Origin: Desulfobulbaceae bacterium BRH_c16a
Lineage (GTDB): Bacteria > Desulfobacterota > Desulfobulbia > Desulfobulbales > Desulfocapsaceae
Direction of reading: 5' to 3'
DNA length: 64,000 bases
Assembly: GCA_000961725.1 (NCBI GenBank)
Contig: LADS01000070.1
Location: 48,443 to 112,442, forward strand
The notes under the pieces: model-generated
Databases searched by the model: none
What the model was told of the DNA's origin: nothing
Seen by the model: the letters and a program-made list of their open reading frames with translations, nothing else
Part shown: positions 1 to 8,158 of the stretch, one piece after another
How the letters are laid out: the number at the start of each line of letters is the position of its first letter
Numbering within the stretch: position 1 is the first letter of the stretch
Program-made: the position numbers and the translations under genes

Positions 1-118
1 TCTTGTCGTTGCGGAAAACCCTGATGTCCTCGGTCCGCCCTTCTTCCAGACCGTTGGCGGCTATGGTCTGCACGATATTGTACGTAAATGAATCGTAATT
101 ATCTATTATGACAATCAT
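1..118 (-). CDS. trpG: Anthranilate synthase component II (glutamine amidotransferase), 5' part only
   Basis: The reading frame starts at an ATG at 118 and runs off the left edge of the window. The first residues, MIVIIDNYDSFTYNIVQ, are the classic start of class I glutamine amidotransferases of the TrpG/PabA type. The protein supplies ammonia from glutamine to TrpE for anthranilate synthesis. It begins one base after the trpE stop codon, so the two are almost certainly translationally coupled. PabA (folate pathway) has the same N-terminus and cannot be excluded from 39 residues, but the partner trpE favours TrpG. Confidence 0.88.
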   Translation of the reverse strand, partial: MIVIIDNYDSFTYNIVQTIAANGLEEGRTEDIRVFRNDK

Positions 119-119
119 T

Positions 120-1622
120 TCAAAAGCCCTTCTCTGCCAGTTCGACTGCTCGGCGCAACGCCAAAGATTTATTAACCGTTTCCTCGAATTCCTTATCCGG
201 GTCGGAATCGGCAACGATCCCGGCACCCGCCTGAATCCAAAGGTTGTCCCGGTTCATGACAAATGTCCTGATGGTTATACAGAAATCCATGTTTCCTGAA
301 AAGCCGAAATATCCGACCGATCCGGCGTAGGGACCGCGCTTGTCCGGTTCCAGTTCGTCGATAATCTGCATGGCCCTGATCTTCGGAGCACCGCTCACGG
401 TCCCCGCCGGAAAACAGGCAGCCATGACGTCAAACTGGTCCCGGCCGTCCTCGATCTCGCCGTGGACCCCGGAGACTATGTGCATCACATGACTGTAACG
501 CTCGATGACCAGCAGATCCTGGACCTTGACATGACCGCCTTTGGCCACCCGGCCGACATCGTTTCGGCCGAGATCGACCAGCATCAGATGCTCGGCGGTT
601 TCCTTCGGGTCGGCCAGCAGTTCCTTTTCCAGGGCAAGATCTTCTTCAGGAGTCATTCCGCGCCGTCTCGTCCCGGCAATAGGCCGCAATTCAATGTTGC
701 GGCCGTCTTTACGTACCAGAATTTCCGGCGAAGAACCAATTTGAATGACATCGCCCAGCTGCAGATAGAACAGGTAGGGGCTCGGATTGATATGTCTCAG
801 CGCCCGGTACAGCACAAGCGGCGGCAACTCCGTCCGGGTGTGAAAGCGCTGGGAAAGAACGACCTGAATGATGTCGCCTGCGCGAATATATTCTTTTGCC
901 TTTTCGACCATGGTCTTAAACTGGCGCTGGTCCATATTCGACGAAAAGACATGGCCGTCGGCACATCCCGTGCTGCTCTCTTTGAACAGGGCAGGCGCCA
1001 CGGGCTGCTTTATCCTGTCAATGACCTCATCGATCATTCGGCAGGCGCCCTTATACAGCGATTCGCCGGTATCCTCATCGGTTCGAACCCAGCAGACGAT
1101 GGTAACCGTCTGCTTGAAACTGTCGTGGACCAGGACGATCTTCGGCACCATAAACGACGAATCGGGGAGTTCGGTCTCCGGCCTATCATCCGGGAGATCC
1201 TCCATGAACCTGACCATATCGTACCCGAGAAAACCGACCGCACCACCGCAGAACCGCGGCAGGTGATCGTACTCGGCGGCACCCAGTTCACCCACCAGCG
1301 ATTTCAGGGCATGGAGAGGGTTGGCGTGAAAGCTCCGGGTATTGCCGGCTCCACTGTCTCCTTCCTGAATTGTGACCGCATCGTTTTTGGAGGTAAAAGT
1401 CACCAGCGGATCATAGCCGATAAATGAAAACCGGCCCCATTTCTCGCCTCCCTCCATGCTCTCGAAAAGGAAGGCGTGACTGCGTCCGTCGGCAATCTTG
1501 GAAAACAAGGTCAAGGGGGTATCTAAATCGGCGACTATCTGGGTGCTTACCGGAATGAGCCGGGCCGTTGCCATGTCGCGCTGAAATGTCTCTTGATCGG
1601 GGGAAAACGTAATTTTTGCCAT
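120..1622 (-). CDS. trpE: Anthranilate synthase component I
   Basis: A 500-residue chorismate-binding enzyme that makes anthranilate from chorismate with ammonia from TrpG, the first committed step of tryptophan synthesis. The C-terminal chorismate-binding domain (about residues 230-490) shows RPIAGTRRRG at 313-322, LVDLGRNDVGRV near 348-359 and AGTVSGAPK at 406-414. The N-terminal domain carries FESMEGG (53-59), at the place of the LLES-type tryptophan feedback site. Length is normal for the family. The next gene, trpG, starts one base after the stop. No leader peptide or trp attenuator was seen in the 185 bp upstream. The gene could also be pabB, but length and residues fit TrpE better. Confidence 0.93.
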   Translation of the reverse strand: MAKITFSPDQETFQRDMATARLIPVSTQIVADLDTPLTLFSKIADGRSHAFLFESMEGGEKWGRFSFIGYDPLVTFTSKNDAVTIQEGDSGAGNTRSFHANPLHALKSLVGELGAAEYDHLPRFCGGAVGFLGYDMVRFMEDLPDDRPETELPDSSFMVPKIVLVHDSFKQTVTIVCWVRTDEDTGESLYKGACRMIDEVIDRIKQPVAPALFKESSTGCADGHVFSSNMDQRQFKTMVEKAKEYIRAGDIIQVVLSQRFHTRTELPPLVLYRALRHINPSPYLFYLQLGDVIQIGSSPEILVRKDGRNIELRPIAGTRRRGMTPEEDLALEKELLADPKETAEHLMLVDLGRNDVGRVAKGGHVKVQDLLVIERYSHVMHIVSGVHGEIEDGRDQFDVMAACFPAGTVSGAPKIRAMQIIDELEPDKRGPYAGSVGYFGFSGNMDFCITIRTFVMNRDNLWIQAGAGIVADSDPDKEFEETVNKSLALRRAVELAEKGF

Positions 1623-1724
1623 GGTCCGCTGATCGGCTGAATTTCTGGTTTATTTCGTTACATTAAACAGATGAACACCATACCAGTTATCGGACCACAT
1701 TGTCCAGTCCGGCAGGGACGGACG

Positions 1725-1762
1725 AAAAAAAAAGCCATGAAATCTCGCGATTCCATGGCTTT
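1725..1762 (-). terminator. Intrinsic terminator downstream of rpsT
   Basis: On the minus strand, arms AAAGCCATG and CATGGCTTT close a stem that is extended inside by AATC/GATT around a 4-base loop. A run of T residues follows (forward A run at 1725-1733). It lies 45 bases beyond the rpsT stop and should end that transcript before trpE. Confidence 0.85.
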
Positions 1763-1807
1763 CATCACATCCTTCCGACCCTGCATCCGGTCGGCAAACA
1801 AATATGC

Positions 1808-2080
1808 CTACGCTGCTGCGGTCATTGCATTGACCCGCTTGGTCAGACGCGAGATCTTGCGAGAGGCATTTTTCTTATGGATAGTACCTTTGCTCGCTGT
1901 TTTGGCGACAACCGAAATAGCCTTTCTCAGAGCTTCTTTGGCCTCATCGCTTGAACCTGCGGCAACAGCTTCATCAAGTTTATGAATGACCGTTTTCATT
2001 TTGCTTTTGTTCATTCTGTTGCGCAAACGTTGAGCCTGTGCCTGACGGTTTCTTTTTCCAGCGGATTTATGATTAGCCAC
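1808..2080 (-). CDS. rpsT: 30S ribosomal protein S20
   Basis: This 90-residue, strongly basic protein starts MANHKSAGKRNRQ, the standard S20 N-terminus, and ends in the conserved basic ARKISRLTKRVN-like helix (here SRKISRLTKRVNAM). It binds 16S rRNA early in 30S assembly. The start codon is GTG, set by a strong AGGAGGAG site about 9 bases upstream. It is monocistronic, with a promoter about 125 bp upstream and an intrinsic terminator downstream. S20 autoregulates its translation in other bacteria, often with a non-ATG start; the GTG start here is compatible with that, but no binding site was identified. Confidence 0.97.
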   Translation of the reverse strand: MANHKSAGKRNRQAQAQRLRNRMNKSKMKTVIHKLDEAVAAGSSDEAKEALRKAISVVAKTASKGTIHKKNASRKISRLTKRVNAMTAAA

Positions 2081-2204
2081 GTAGATACTCCTCCTGTAAT
2101 TATATCATCTCTTCAAATTTTTGATTCGATTGTATTCGACACAGCGACGGGATCTTCATGCGGATCGCGCCGTCGGTTCTGTTTTTTGTATCCAAAGATC
2201 GCAA

Positions 2205-2233
2205 TTTATAATTCAAGTTAAAAATTCTGTCAA
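2205..2233 (-). promoter_or_regulatory. Sigma-70-type promoter of rpsT
   Basis: On the minus strand, a perfect -35 TTGACA (2233-2228) and a -10 TATAAA (2210-2205) are separated by 17 bp. The predicted leader before the rpsT GTG is about 120 nt. Confidence 0.72.
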
Positions 2234-2286
2234 CAAATATCACGTGATCGACAGGATTTCGGGAAAAAATCAAGGTCACGGTCAAT

Positions 2287-2316
2287 TTGACACTACGAGC
2301 CCATTTGATGTATGCT
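2287..2316 (+). promoter_or_regulatory. Candidate promoter of the cyclic-nucleotide-binding gene
   Basis: TTGACA at 2287-2292 and TATGCT at 2311-2316 with an 18-bp spacer, about 70 bp before the ATG of the downstream gene and divergent from the rpsT promoter. Confidence 0.45.
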
Positions 2317-2391
2317 TGAACACCGGAATGAGTTGAGTATTCTTCTATTCGGCTATTATGATACAGATAATTTTACAGCAAGGCAAAATCA

Positions 2392-3486
2392 ATGGGGTTC
2401 CCGAAAGTTGTTTTTAGAATAGTGGAAAATCGCAGTTGTCCGCTCTACCAGTATGGCGATGTCTTCGAGCTGTCGGGGATCGCCATCCCCATCAGCAACG
2501 ACAGCGAAAATTCTTTTATAACCACATCGATAATCAAATATCCCCTCGCCAAGAAAGTCTGCAAAATTCTTAACGGCGATCTCAGCAAAATCGTCATGCT
2601 CTATGAACGCGGCGATAAAATCCCGGTGTGCATGATCAGCTGCGGCGGATGTACCGGCTCGATCAAGCTCGAACACAGCAAGGACGATCTGTTGAAAAAT
2701 GGCGACAGCACCCTTGCCGACGAACTGGGCTCGATGATGCACCTGCTGAGCAGTTTTTCCTTCTTTAAAAATATTGAGGAGAAACATCTCAACACCGTCA
2801 TCAGCTATTTCAAGCTGATAAAATTCGATACCGGCAATATCGTGATTCGCAAAGGCGACCCGGGGGGCCGGTTCTATATCATCGTTACCGGCAGCGTCAA
2901 CGTTCTCAACGATGCCGGCATCATCATCTCCACCCTCGACAAGGGGGAGGTGTTCGGAGAAATGAGCCTGATCTGCAACGACAACGTCAATGCCACCATC
3001 CAGGTCAAGGAGCCAAGCTCCATCCTCTATATCGACCAACCTAACTTTCAGAAAATACTGGACATATATCCTGCCATCCAACTGTATTTCTCACGTCTTA
3101 TGGCCGAGAGACTGAACCGCTCGAATAGAATCAGGGCCGAAGATCTTTCTTCCGGCATGACCGGCAATCTCTCGGAGATTCCTGCCGAGGCGCTGTTCCA
3201 GACCTTGAACATGAACAACAAGACCGGCATCCTGACCATCACCGACCTCAGCAAGGGAACCGCCAGATTTTCTTTCCGTCAGGGGTCGCTTATCAAGGCC
3301 AAATATAACGAGTACAGCGGGGATCTGGCCTTTTACCAGATTCTCAAGGAAAAATCGGGAAGATTTCGCTTCACCCCGGGAATCGCCCCGGAAGACTTCA
3401 GCACTCCGGAAATCGGCTTCTTCATGAAACTTCTGATGGAAGGCATGCGCCGGCTGGACGAAGGAAAGCCGCAGAAAACAAACTGA
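2392..3486 (+). CDS. Cyclic nucleotide-binding / DUF4388 (PatA N-terminal-like) regulatory protein
   Basis: A 364-residue soluble protein with three parts. Residues 1-100 form a small cysteine-bearing domain with ENRSCPLYQYGDVFEL and CGGCTG, loosely like the TIGR04076 type. Residues about 112-245 are a cNMP-binding domain (KGDPGGRFYIIVTGSVNVL and GEVFGEMSLICND around the phosphate-binding cassette). Residues about 255-335 are a DUF4388 domain (MTGNLSEIPAEALFQTL, KTGILTI). No DNA-binding helix-turn-helix is apparent, so it probably relays a nucleotide signal by protein contacts. It stands alone between rpsT (divergent) and a convergent operon. The Shine-Dalgarno is weak (AAGG). The ligand is unknown; the cassette lacks the usual Arg after the GE(M/L)S stretch, so binding of cAMP or cGMP is not assured. 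Confidence 0.8.
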   Translation: MGFPKVVFRIVENRSCPLYQYGDVFELSGIAIPISNDSENSFITTSIIKYPLAKKVCKILNGDLSKIVMLYERGDKIPVCMISCGGCTGSIKLEHSKDDLLKNGDSTLADELGSMMHLLSSFSFFKNIEEKHLNTVISYFKLIKFDTGNIVIRKGDPGGRFYIIVTGSVNVLNDAGIIISTLDKGEVFGEMSLICNDNVNATIQVKEPSSILYIDQPNFQKILDIYPAIQLYFSRLMAERLNRSNRIRAEDLSSGMTGNLSEIPAEALFQTLNMNNKTGILTITDLSKGTARFSFRQGSLIKAKYNEYSGDLAFYQILKEKSGRFRFTPGIAPEDFSTPEIGFFMKLLMEGMRRLDEGKPQKTN

Positions 3487-3487
3487 C

Positions 3488-3500
3488 CCCCAAGTTGGGG
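3488..3500. terminator. Small hairpin between convergent genes
   Basis: CCCCAA-G-TTGGGG lies between the stop of the cNMP-binding gene and the stop of the peptidase U32 gene. The stem is short and has no clear T run, so its role as a bidirectional terminator is only suggested by position. Confidence 0.3.
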
Positions 3501-3513
3501 ATCTGCTCTGTTA

Positions 3514-5748
3514 CTACTCCAACGTGCCCAGGTAGTTGAAGGTCGGCAGCTTCCCGTACCTGCCGGAATTGGTCAACCTTTCCTGCAATTCCTGAAGATT
3601 TCGCGTCGTCGACATCCCTTCGCAGACATCGACGACCACATAGCTTATTCCCATTTCGCGGAGCTCGGGCAGGTATGGCAGGAGGGAGAACGGTCGCTCC
3701 GGAAAAGTCTGGGTGAAGCCCTCCTTCTTTCTGATCACGTACCCTTCGTTCTTCGGACTGAGAATTTGCCGGTCGTATTGGAAATGGCTTGCCGCCAGCC
3801 TGGAGGTATAGAGGGCCGGTGTACCATAGACCGTAAGACCAAGGGGAATCGTCCTGGCCCAGGTTTCATCCCTGTTGCCCCGCCCTCTCCTGTGGCCGGC
3901 GACGAGCTGCTTGAGAGCATCGCGGTCCATCTCGATCGAGGTCTGAGCCTTTTCCAGACCAAGCCCACTTGCCAGGGCGATGGCCTGATTATTGAGCAGG
4001 TTGCAAGTGTAATCGGCTGAGAGATGGACTTTTTCGCCGGCAAAAATAGATACCTGACTGATATGACCGAGCTGGAAGCTCCTGAACCCGGAACGGATCA
4101 ATAAAGCAATCTGCTTACGACAGCGAGGCAGGTCATTTTCCATAATCAGGGGCGGCAAGGCCCAGGTGACCATGCGTGATCTCTTTCCCAGCCAGCCTTT
4201 GATCTGCCCTGCCTGACTTAACATCTGTTTATCGAAGCTGAGGAGAAAACGATCCGGAGAAAACGGCAGATCCGCCAGTACCGCCTTGGCGGAATCTATT
4301 TTCAGCCACCACTCGATCCCGGGTCCTTTTGGCGTGGAAGAAGGCCTGCCGTGATGACCGCTCCTCATCGCTTTCTTTTGAATCTCCGACTGCCCTTCAG
4401 TTTCACCGGAAACACAGACAGTTGCAACTATATCTTCAATTTTTTTGGCAAGTTTTCCTTGCAGGCCGGTCAGTTCCCTGCTCACTGCCGACACCTGCAG
4501 ATAACTGCCGTCGGAAAATTGCCCACCTGAAGCACCATCGATTTTATACACCTCGACATGACCGCCCGGCCGAGGTTGAAACTCATCCGGCAATGCTATC
4601 GACACCTTGCTGCCGGCAACGGCCTGCTCCTGCGGAGAGCCTCCGACGAACAGGGTCTTCAGCCGAAAGGCAACGCGCTCCCCGCCAGGCTCCTGGTGCA
4701 GCCTGAGGCGGTCGCCGACCGCAAGTCCGCCCTTCACGACAAATCGGCAGATCCGCTCTTCGCCGGCCGTCTTCACTGCGGAAAACCGGCCGAGATGGAT
4801 CCCCATGTTGCCTGAATGAAACGGAGTGATCGCTTCGGCCGGTTGCGGCGACAAGAAATAGCCGGTCGACGTCTTGCGGCTCATCGCCATTTCGGCCAGC
4901 ACCTTTGCCTCTGCCACCGCCTTTTCCTGCTCGCCCGGGGCGGCATCGAGAACCTTTCGATAAGCCATGACGATATTTCTGACGTAATGGGCGGACCGCA
5001 GGCGACCTTCGATTTTCAGCGAGGTGATGCCGCTTTCGAGCAGCTCGGGCAATACCTCGAGACCGTTCAAATCGTTCATCGAAAAAAGATAGCGGGCCGG
5101 ATCGACTTTGCCGTCCCTGCCTCTGCCTTTCTGTCTGGCGGTACTGTATGCCCGGCGGCACGGCTGGACGCACCTTCCCCGCAAGCCGCTTTTACCGCCG
5201 AGGTACGAGGAAAACAGACACAGGCCGGAATAGGAAAAACACATCGCGCCATGGATGAAAATCTCTATCTCGGTTTCCCCTCTTTTCGCGGTAATGATTC
5301 GGATCTCTTTTAAGGTCAACTCCCTTGCAAGGACCACCCGTCTGCACCCGAGATTTCCAAGAAAGCCGACCGCCTCGGAATTATGGGCCATCATCAGGGT
5401 CGAGCCATGCAGCTGCAATTTCGGAAAATATTTCCGCACCAGATGAATGAGGCCCAGATCCTGCACAATCAGACCATCGGGCTGCAACTCCTGAAGAAGG
5501 GCAAGATTTTCTATGAGGGCGGGAAGTTCTCTTTCAAGAACAAGGCTGTTGGCCGCGACATACAGCTTTTTGTCCAGGCTATGGCAATGACGGATCATCG
5601 CGCCGATTTCTTCAAGGCGCAGATCGCGGGCCAGGTTCCGGGCATTGAATCCCGGAGCGCCGACATATACCGCATCGGCGCCACCGTCAAGTGCCGCCCG
5701 AAAGGTTTCGACACTTCCGGCCGGTGCAAGGAGTTCTACATTTGCCAT
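3514..5748 (-). CDS. Peptidase U32 family protein (RlhA/TrhP-type)
   Basis: A 744-residue member of the U32 'collagenase-like' family. The N-terminus has the family TIM-barrel signature (LLAPAGSVETFRAALDGGADAVYVG). Residues about 160-200 hold the iron-sulfur cysteines (GAMCFSYSGLCLFS, GRCVQPCRR), and a longer C-terminal half resembles DUF3656 proteins. Characterised relatives (RlhA, TrhP, UbiU/V) are prephenate-dependent or Fe-S RNA and quinone hydroxylation factors rather than proteases. RlhA, which acts on 23S rRNA C2501, is the closest in architecture. It is the last gene of the hslR-purH2-purN-pyrR operon; its ATG overlaps the pyrR stop by one base (TGATG). The exact substrate is not determinable here. 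Confidence 0.85.
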   Translation of the reverse strand: MANVELLAPAGSVETFRAALDGGADAVYVGAPGFNARNLARDLRLEEIGAMIRHCHSLDKKLYVAANSLVLERELPALIENLALLQELQPDGLIVQDLGLIHLVRKYFPKLQLHGSTLMMAHNSEAVGFLGNLGCRRVVLARELTLKEIRIITAKRGETEIEIFIHGAMCFSYSGLCLFSSYLGGKSGLRGRCVQPCRRAYSTARQKGRGRDGKVDPARYLFSMNDLNGLEVLPELLESGITSLKIEGRLRSAHYVRNIVMAYRKVLDAAPGEQEKAVAEAKVLAEMAMSRKTSTGYFLSPQPAEAITPFHSGNMGIHLGRFSAVKTAGEERICRFVVKGGLAVGDRLRLHQEPGGERVAFRLKTLFVGGSPQEQAVAGSKVSIALPDEFQPRPGGHVEVYKIDGASGGQFSDGSYLQVSAVSRELTGLQGKLAKKIEDIVATVCVSGETEGQSEIQKKAMRSGHHGRPSSTPKGPGIEWWLKIDSAKAVLADLPFSPDRFLLSFDKQMLSQAGQIKGWLGKRSRMVTWALPPLIMENDLPRCRKQIALLIRSGFRSFQLGHISQVSIFAGEKVHLSADYTCNLLNNQAIALASGLGLEKAQTSIEMDRDALKQLVAGHRRGRGNRDETWARTIPLGLTVYGTPALYTSRLAASHFQYDRQILSPKNEGYVIRKKEGFTQTFPERPFSLLPYLPELREMGISYVVVDVCEGMSTTRNLQELQERLTNSGRYGKLPTFNYLGTLE

Positions 5749-6284
5749 CAGCTTTCTATGATTACCTCGCCGCCGGCGTCCTGGGCATCGAGCATCACGC
5801 TTATCCGCTCGTTGTTCTGGATACCGGTGTGCATCCCGGTAAAATCGGGCTGGATAGGCAGCTCTCTGCCTCCCCGGTCGACGAGGGCAGCCAGCTGGAT
5901 GGTGTTGGGCCGGCCATAATCCATAATGGCATCCATAGCCGCACGAATAGTCCGGCCGGTAAAGATCACATCATCGACGAGAATCAGGTTGGTGTTGTCG
6001 ACATCGAAGGAGATTTCGGTGGTCTTCACTACCGGATTCTGACTGATCAGGCTCCAGTCATCCCGATACAGATTGATATCGAGCGACCCGAACGGAATGG
6101 TACTCTTCGTCTGGCTCTCGATGAATGCATGGATTCGTTTCGCCACGTACACCCCGCAGGTATATATGCCGACTATGGCCATTCCCTCGCCGCCATGATT
6201 CTTTTCAAGAATCTGCAGAGATATCCGCTGAATGGCCAGGTCTATCTCCTGAGCCGACATAATCACTCTTGCCTTGGCACTCAC
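5748..6284 (-). CDS. pyrR: Bifunctional pyr operon regulator / uracil phosphoribosyltransferase
   Basis: A 178-residue type I phosphoribosyltransferase with the PRPP loop LILVDDVIFTGRT near residues 98-110 and the PyrR-type stretch GSLDINLYRDDW. It makes UMP from uracil and PRPP; in many bacteria it also binds pyr mRNA to promote attenuation. No pyr biosynthetic gene or PyrR RNA-binding loop was seen in this window, so a salvage role is the safer reading here. It overlaps purN upstream by 4 bp (ATGA) and the U32 gene downstream by 1 bp. Confidence 0.93.
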   Translation of the reverse strand: MSAKARVIMSAQEIDLAIQRISLQILEKNHGGEGMAIVGIYTCGVYVAKRIHAFIESQTKSTIPFGSLDINLYRDDWSLISQNPVVKTTEISFDVDNTNLILVDDVIFTGRTIRAAMDAIMDYGRPNTIQLAALVDRGGRELPIQPDFTGMHTGIQNNERISVMLDAQDAGGEVIIES

Positions 6285-6862
6285 AATCCTACCCTCTTCC
6301 AGAAGAATTCTATTCCCCGTTCATCGACCCTGTTGATCGCCTCCGGGAAGGCCTCGCATTCGGCCGCAAATACCTTTGCGGCGATGGTATCGATGTCGTC
6401 GTCATAGGCCAGTTCAACACATTTCTGCAGGATGATCGGCCCTTCATCATACTTTTCATCGGCGAAATGGACGGTGCAGCCGCTGATCGTACATCCCCGC
6501 GCCTTGACGGCACTGTGCACGTGGTGACCATAAAATCCATCGCCGCAGAAACTGGGGATGAGCGAGGGATGGATGTTGATCACCGCCCGGGCCAGTTCCG
6601 GGGGCGGAGTATAGAGCTTGAGATACCCGGCCAGACAGACAATATCGATATCGTAGTCGGCCAGAATCCTGTTGATCCCGGCGTTATCGCCGGCGTGGAA
6701 GGCGGGATAACCGTACTTTTCGGCCTTGCCGAGGCCGAGCACCCCTTTGACATTGGAGACGACCACCTCAATTTTCCCGGCAAGGGTGCCTTTTACAATC
6801 CGCTCATGAAAATTATCGAGGGTTCGTCCGCTGCCGGACAGTAAAACCGCCATTTTCAGCAT
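6281..6862 (-). CDS. purN: Phosphoribosylglycinamide formyltransferase
   Basis: A 193-residue 10-formyl-THF-dependent GAR transformylase (third step of purine synthesis). The catalytic signature NIHPSLIPSF gives the Asn and His, and DEKYDEGPIIL holds the catalytic Asp. The N-terminal loop is LLSGSGRTLDNF rather than the enterobacterial SGNGSNLQ form, and the IHPSL stretch is followed by FCGDGFYGHHVH instead of the usual YPG; this is a divergent but complete subtype. It lies 3 bp after the IMP cyclohydrolase and overlaps pyrR, so both purine genes are co-transcribed. Confidence 0.93.
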   Translation of the reverse strand: MLKMAVLLSGSGRTLDNFHERIVKGTLAGKIEVVVSNVKGVLGLGKAEKYGYPAFHAGDNAGINRILADYDIDIVCLAGYLKLYTPPPELARAVINIHPSLIPSFCGDGFYGHHVHSAVKARGCTISGCTVHFADEKYDEGPIILQKCVELAYDDDIDTIAAKVFAAECEAFPEAINRVDERGIEFFWKRVGL

Positions 6863-6865
6863 CTT

Positions 6866-7486
6866 TTATTCTCCTGCAAAATAGCTGTTGGTCTCGATAT
6901 CGACCTTCTCCAGCCACCGTGAAATCGCGGTGTCGTATACGGAAGTCAAGGCGAAAACCTTCTTCATCAACTTGAACCGAGTCTTCAGCGTGGTATTGCC
7001 GCTGGCCTTGATCTCCTGCAGCACCTGCGGGTAGTCGGCCGGATCGACGATAACCGTTACATCGTGAAAATTTTTGGCTGCCGCCCGAAGCATGGTGGGG
7101 CCACCGATATCGATGTTTTCTATGGCGTCGGCCAGGCTGCAGTTCGGGTCGGCAATTGTTTTCTCAAAGGCATAGAGATTGACTGCAATAAGATCGATAT
7201 TCTTCAGTCCATGTGCGGCGCACTGCTGCCGATGTTCCCTGTTTGCCCTCTGGTTGAGGATACCGCCATGGACCTTGGGATGCAGGGTTTTCACCCGGCC
7301 GTCAAGCATCTCGGGAAAACCGGTAAATTCGGAAACGTCTTTTACCGCAAGCCCCGCTTCCCGCAGTTTCTTCGCCGTCCCGCCGGTCGACAACAATTCT
7401 ATATCAAGCCTTGCCAGTTCACCGGCAAAGCCTTCAATGCCGGATTTATCGGTGAGGCTTATCAACGCTCTTTCTATCTTTGCCAT
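6866..7486 (-). CDS. purH: Stand-alone IMP cyclohydrolase (N-terminal domain of PurH)
   Basis: A 206-residue protein matching only the MGS-like N-terminal domain of bifunctional PurH. It has SLTDKSGI, LLSTGGTAKKLREAG, a DGRVKTLHPKVHGGIL stretch and the IDIGGPTMLRAAAKN motif. It closes FAICAR to IMP. The AICAR transformylase domain (about 320 residues) is absent and the next frame is purN, so that activity must be encoded elsewhere. Split PurH1/PurH2 proteins are known in other deltaproteobacteria. GAGGAG precedes the ATG by 7 bases. Confidence 0.92.
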   Translation of the reverse strand: MAKIERALISLTDKSGIEGFAGELARLDIELLSTGGTAKKLREAGLAVKDVSEFTGFPEMLDGRVKTLHPKVHGGILNQRANREHRQQCAAHGLKNIDLIAVNLYAFEKTIADPNCSLADAIENIDIGGPTMLRAAAKNFHDVTVIVDPADYPQVLQEIKASGNTTLKTRFKLMKKVFALTSVYDTAISRWLEKVDIETNSYFAGE

Positions 7487-7489
7487 TCT

Positions 7490-7891
7490 CTACTCCTCTT
7501 CATCTTTTCTTGTAAAAGACAGGATTTTTCGACGGTCGCGTTTGCCCGGTTTCTTTGCCGGGCCGCTAAAACCGGCGTTGCTCAACCGCTTCAGTTCCCG
7601 CTGCTGTTCACGGGCTTTCATGCTTTCTTCCGTTTCAACATACAGCAGCCTGGCCTCCGAGGCCGGTCGCCGAAACCTTGAAAGGGCCAGGACGGTGATA
7701 TGAAATTCGGCAGGGCCGATGCCGATAACCAGCCGGTCTCCGACCACAACATTATGCGCGGCCTTGCACCGGTTCCCGTTGGCATGGACCTTACCGCCGT
7801 TTACCGCCTGGGTCGCAAGTGACCTGGTTTTAAAGAAACGGGCCGCCCACAGCCATTTATCCAGCCGTACTGTCTCTGTATTGTTTTCCAT
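7490..7891 (-). CDS. hslR: Ribosome-associated heat shock protein Hsp15 (S4 domain)
   Basis: A small basic RNA-binding protein. The S4 domain starts at VRLDKWLWAARFFKTRSLA and includes GGKVHANGNR; the tail has RRPASEARLLYVET and a lysine/arginine-rich end. The match to Hsp15 is strong in both parts. Hsp15 binds 50S subunits carrying stalled nascent chains and helps recycling. An upstream in-frame GTG at 7906 is possible, but the ATG at 7891 has a well-placed GAGAGGT and gives the usual length (133 residues). It is the first gene of the five-gene minus-strand operon. Confidence 0.9.
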   Translation of the reverse strand: MENNTETVRLDKWLWAARFFKTRSLATQAVNGGKVHANGNRCKAAHNVVVGDRLVIGIGPAEFHITVLALSRFRRPASEARLLYVETEESMKAREQQRELKRLSNAGFSGPAKKPGKRDRRKILSFTRKDEEE

Positions 7892-8083
7892 AGCCGCACC
7901 TCTCACTCACCGCTCATAGTCGGCCGATAATCGTTCCGGAAGGGAGTTAGAATACACCGATTTGCCGTGAAACGCATGAAAAATTCAAAATCACCGGCAG
8001 CCAAACGGCAAAAGAGTATTGTCGAACAGATCCAAAAGGAGTAAGTAAGAATCGTTTTCAGCTAATCAAGAGTATTTGCCGAC

Positions 8084-8100
8084 GAATGCGGACCGCATTC
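8084..8100. promoter_or_regulatory. Perfect 17-bp palindrome in the folE2 leader
   Basis: GAATGCGG-A-CCGCATTC lies 59 bp before the folE2 ATG. The single central base makes it more like a protein-binding operator than an RNA hairpin. FolE2 is zinc-independent and under Zur control in some bacteria, but this palindrome does not resemble the Zur consensus I know. The function is unknown. Confidence 0.4.
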
Positions 8101-8158
8101 CGTCACAGCAATATGATCTGCTGTTTTTTCAACACATTAATGGTGACTGAGCGGAACA

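Noticed and set aside
462..1427. Long plus-strand frame opposite trpE
   Set aside because: It is a shadow of trpE, whose product has clear motifs; the opposing translation matches no family and has no ribosome site.
7976..8044. 22-codon basic peptide frame (starts MKNSKSPAAKRQK) before folE2
   Set aside because: Too short to support and lacking a good ribosome site; it may be chance or a leader peptide.
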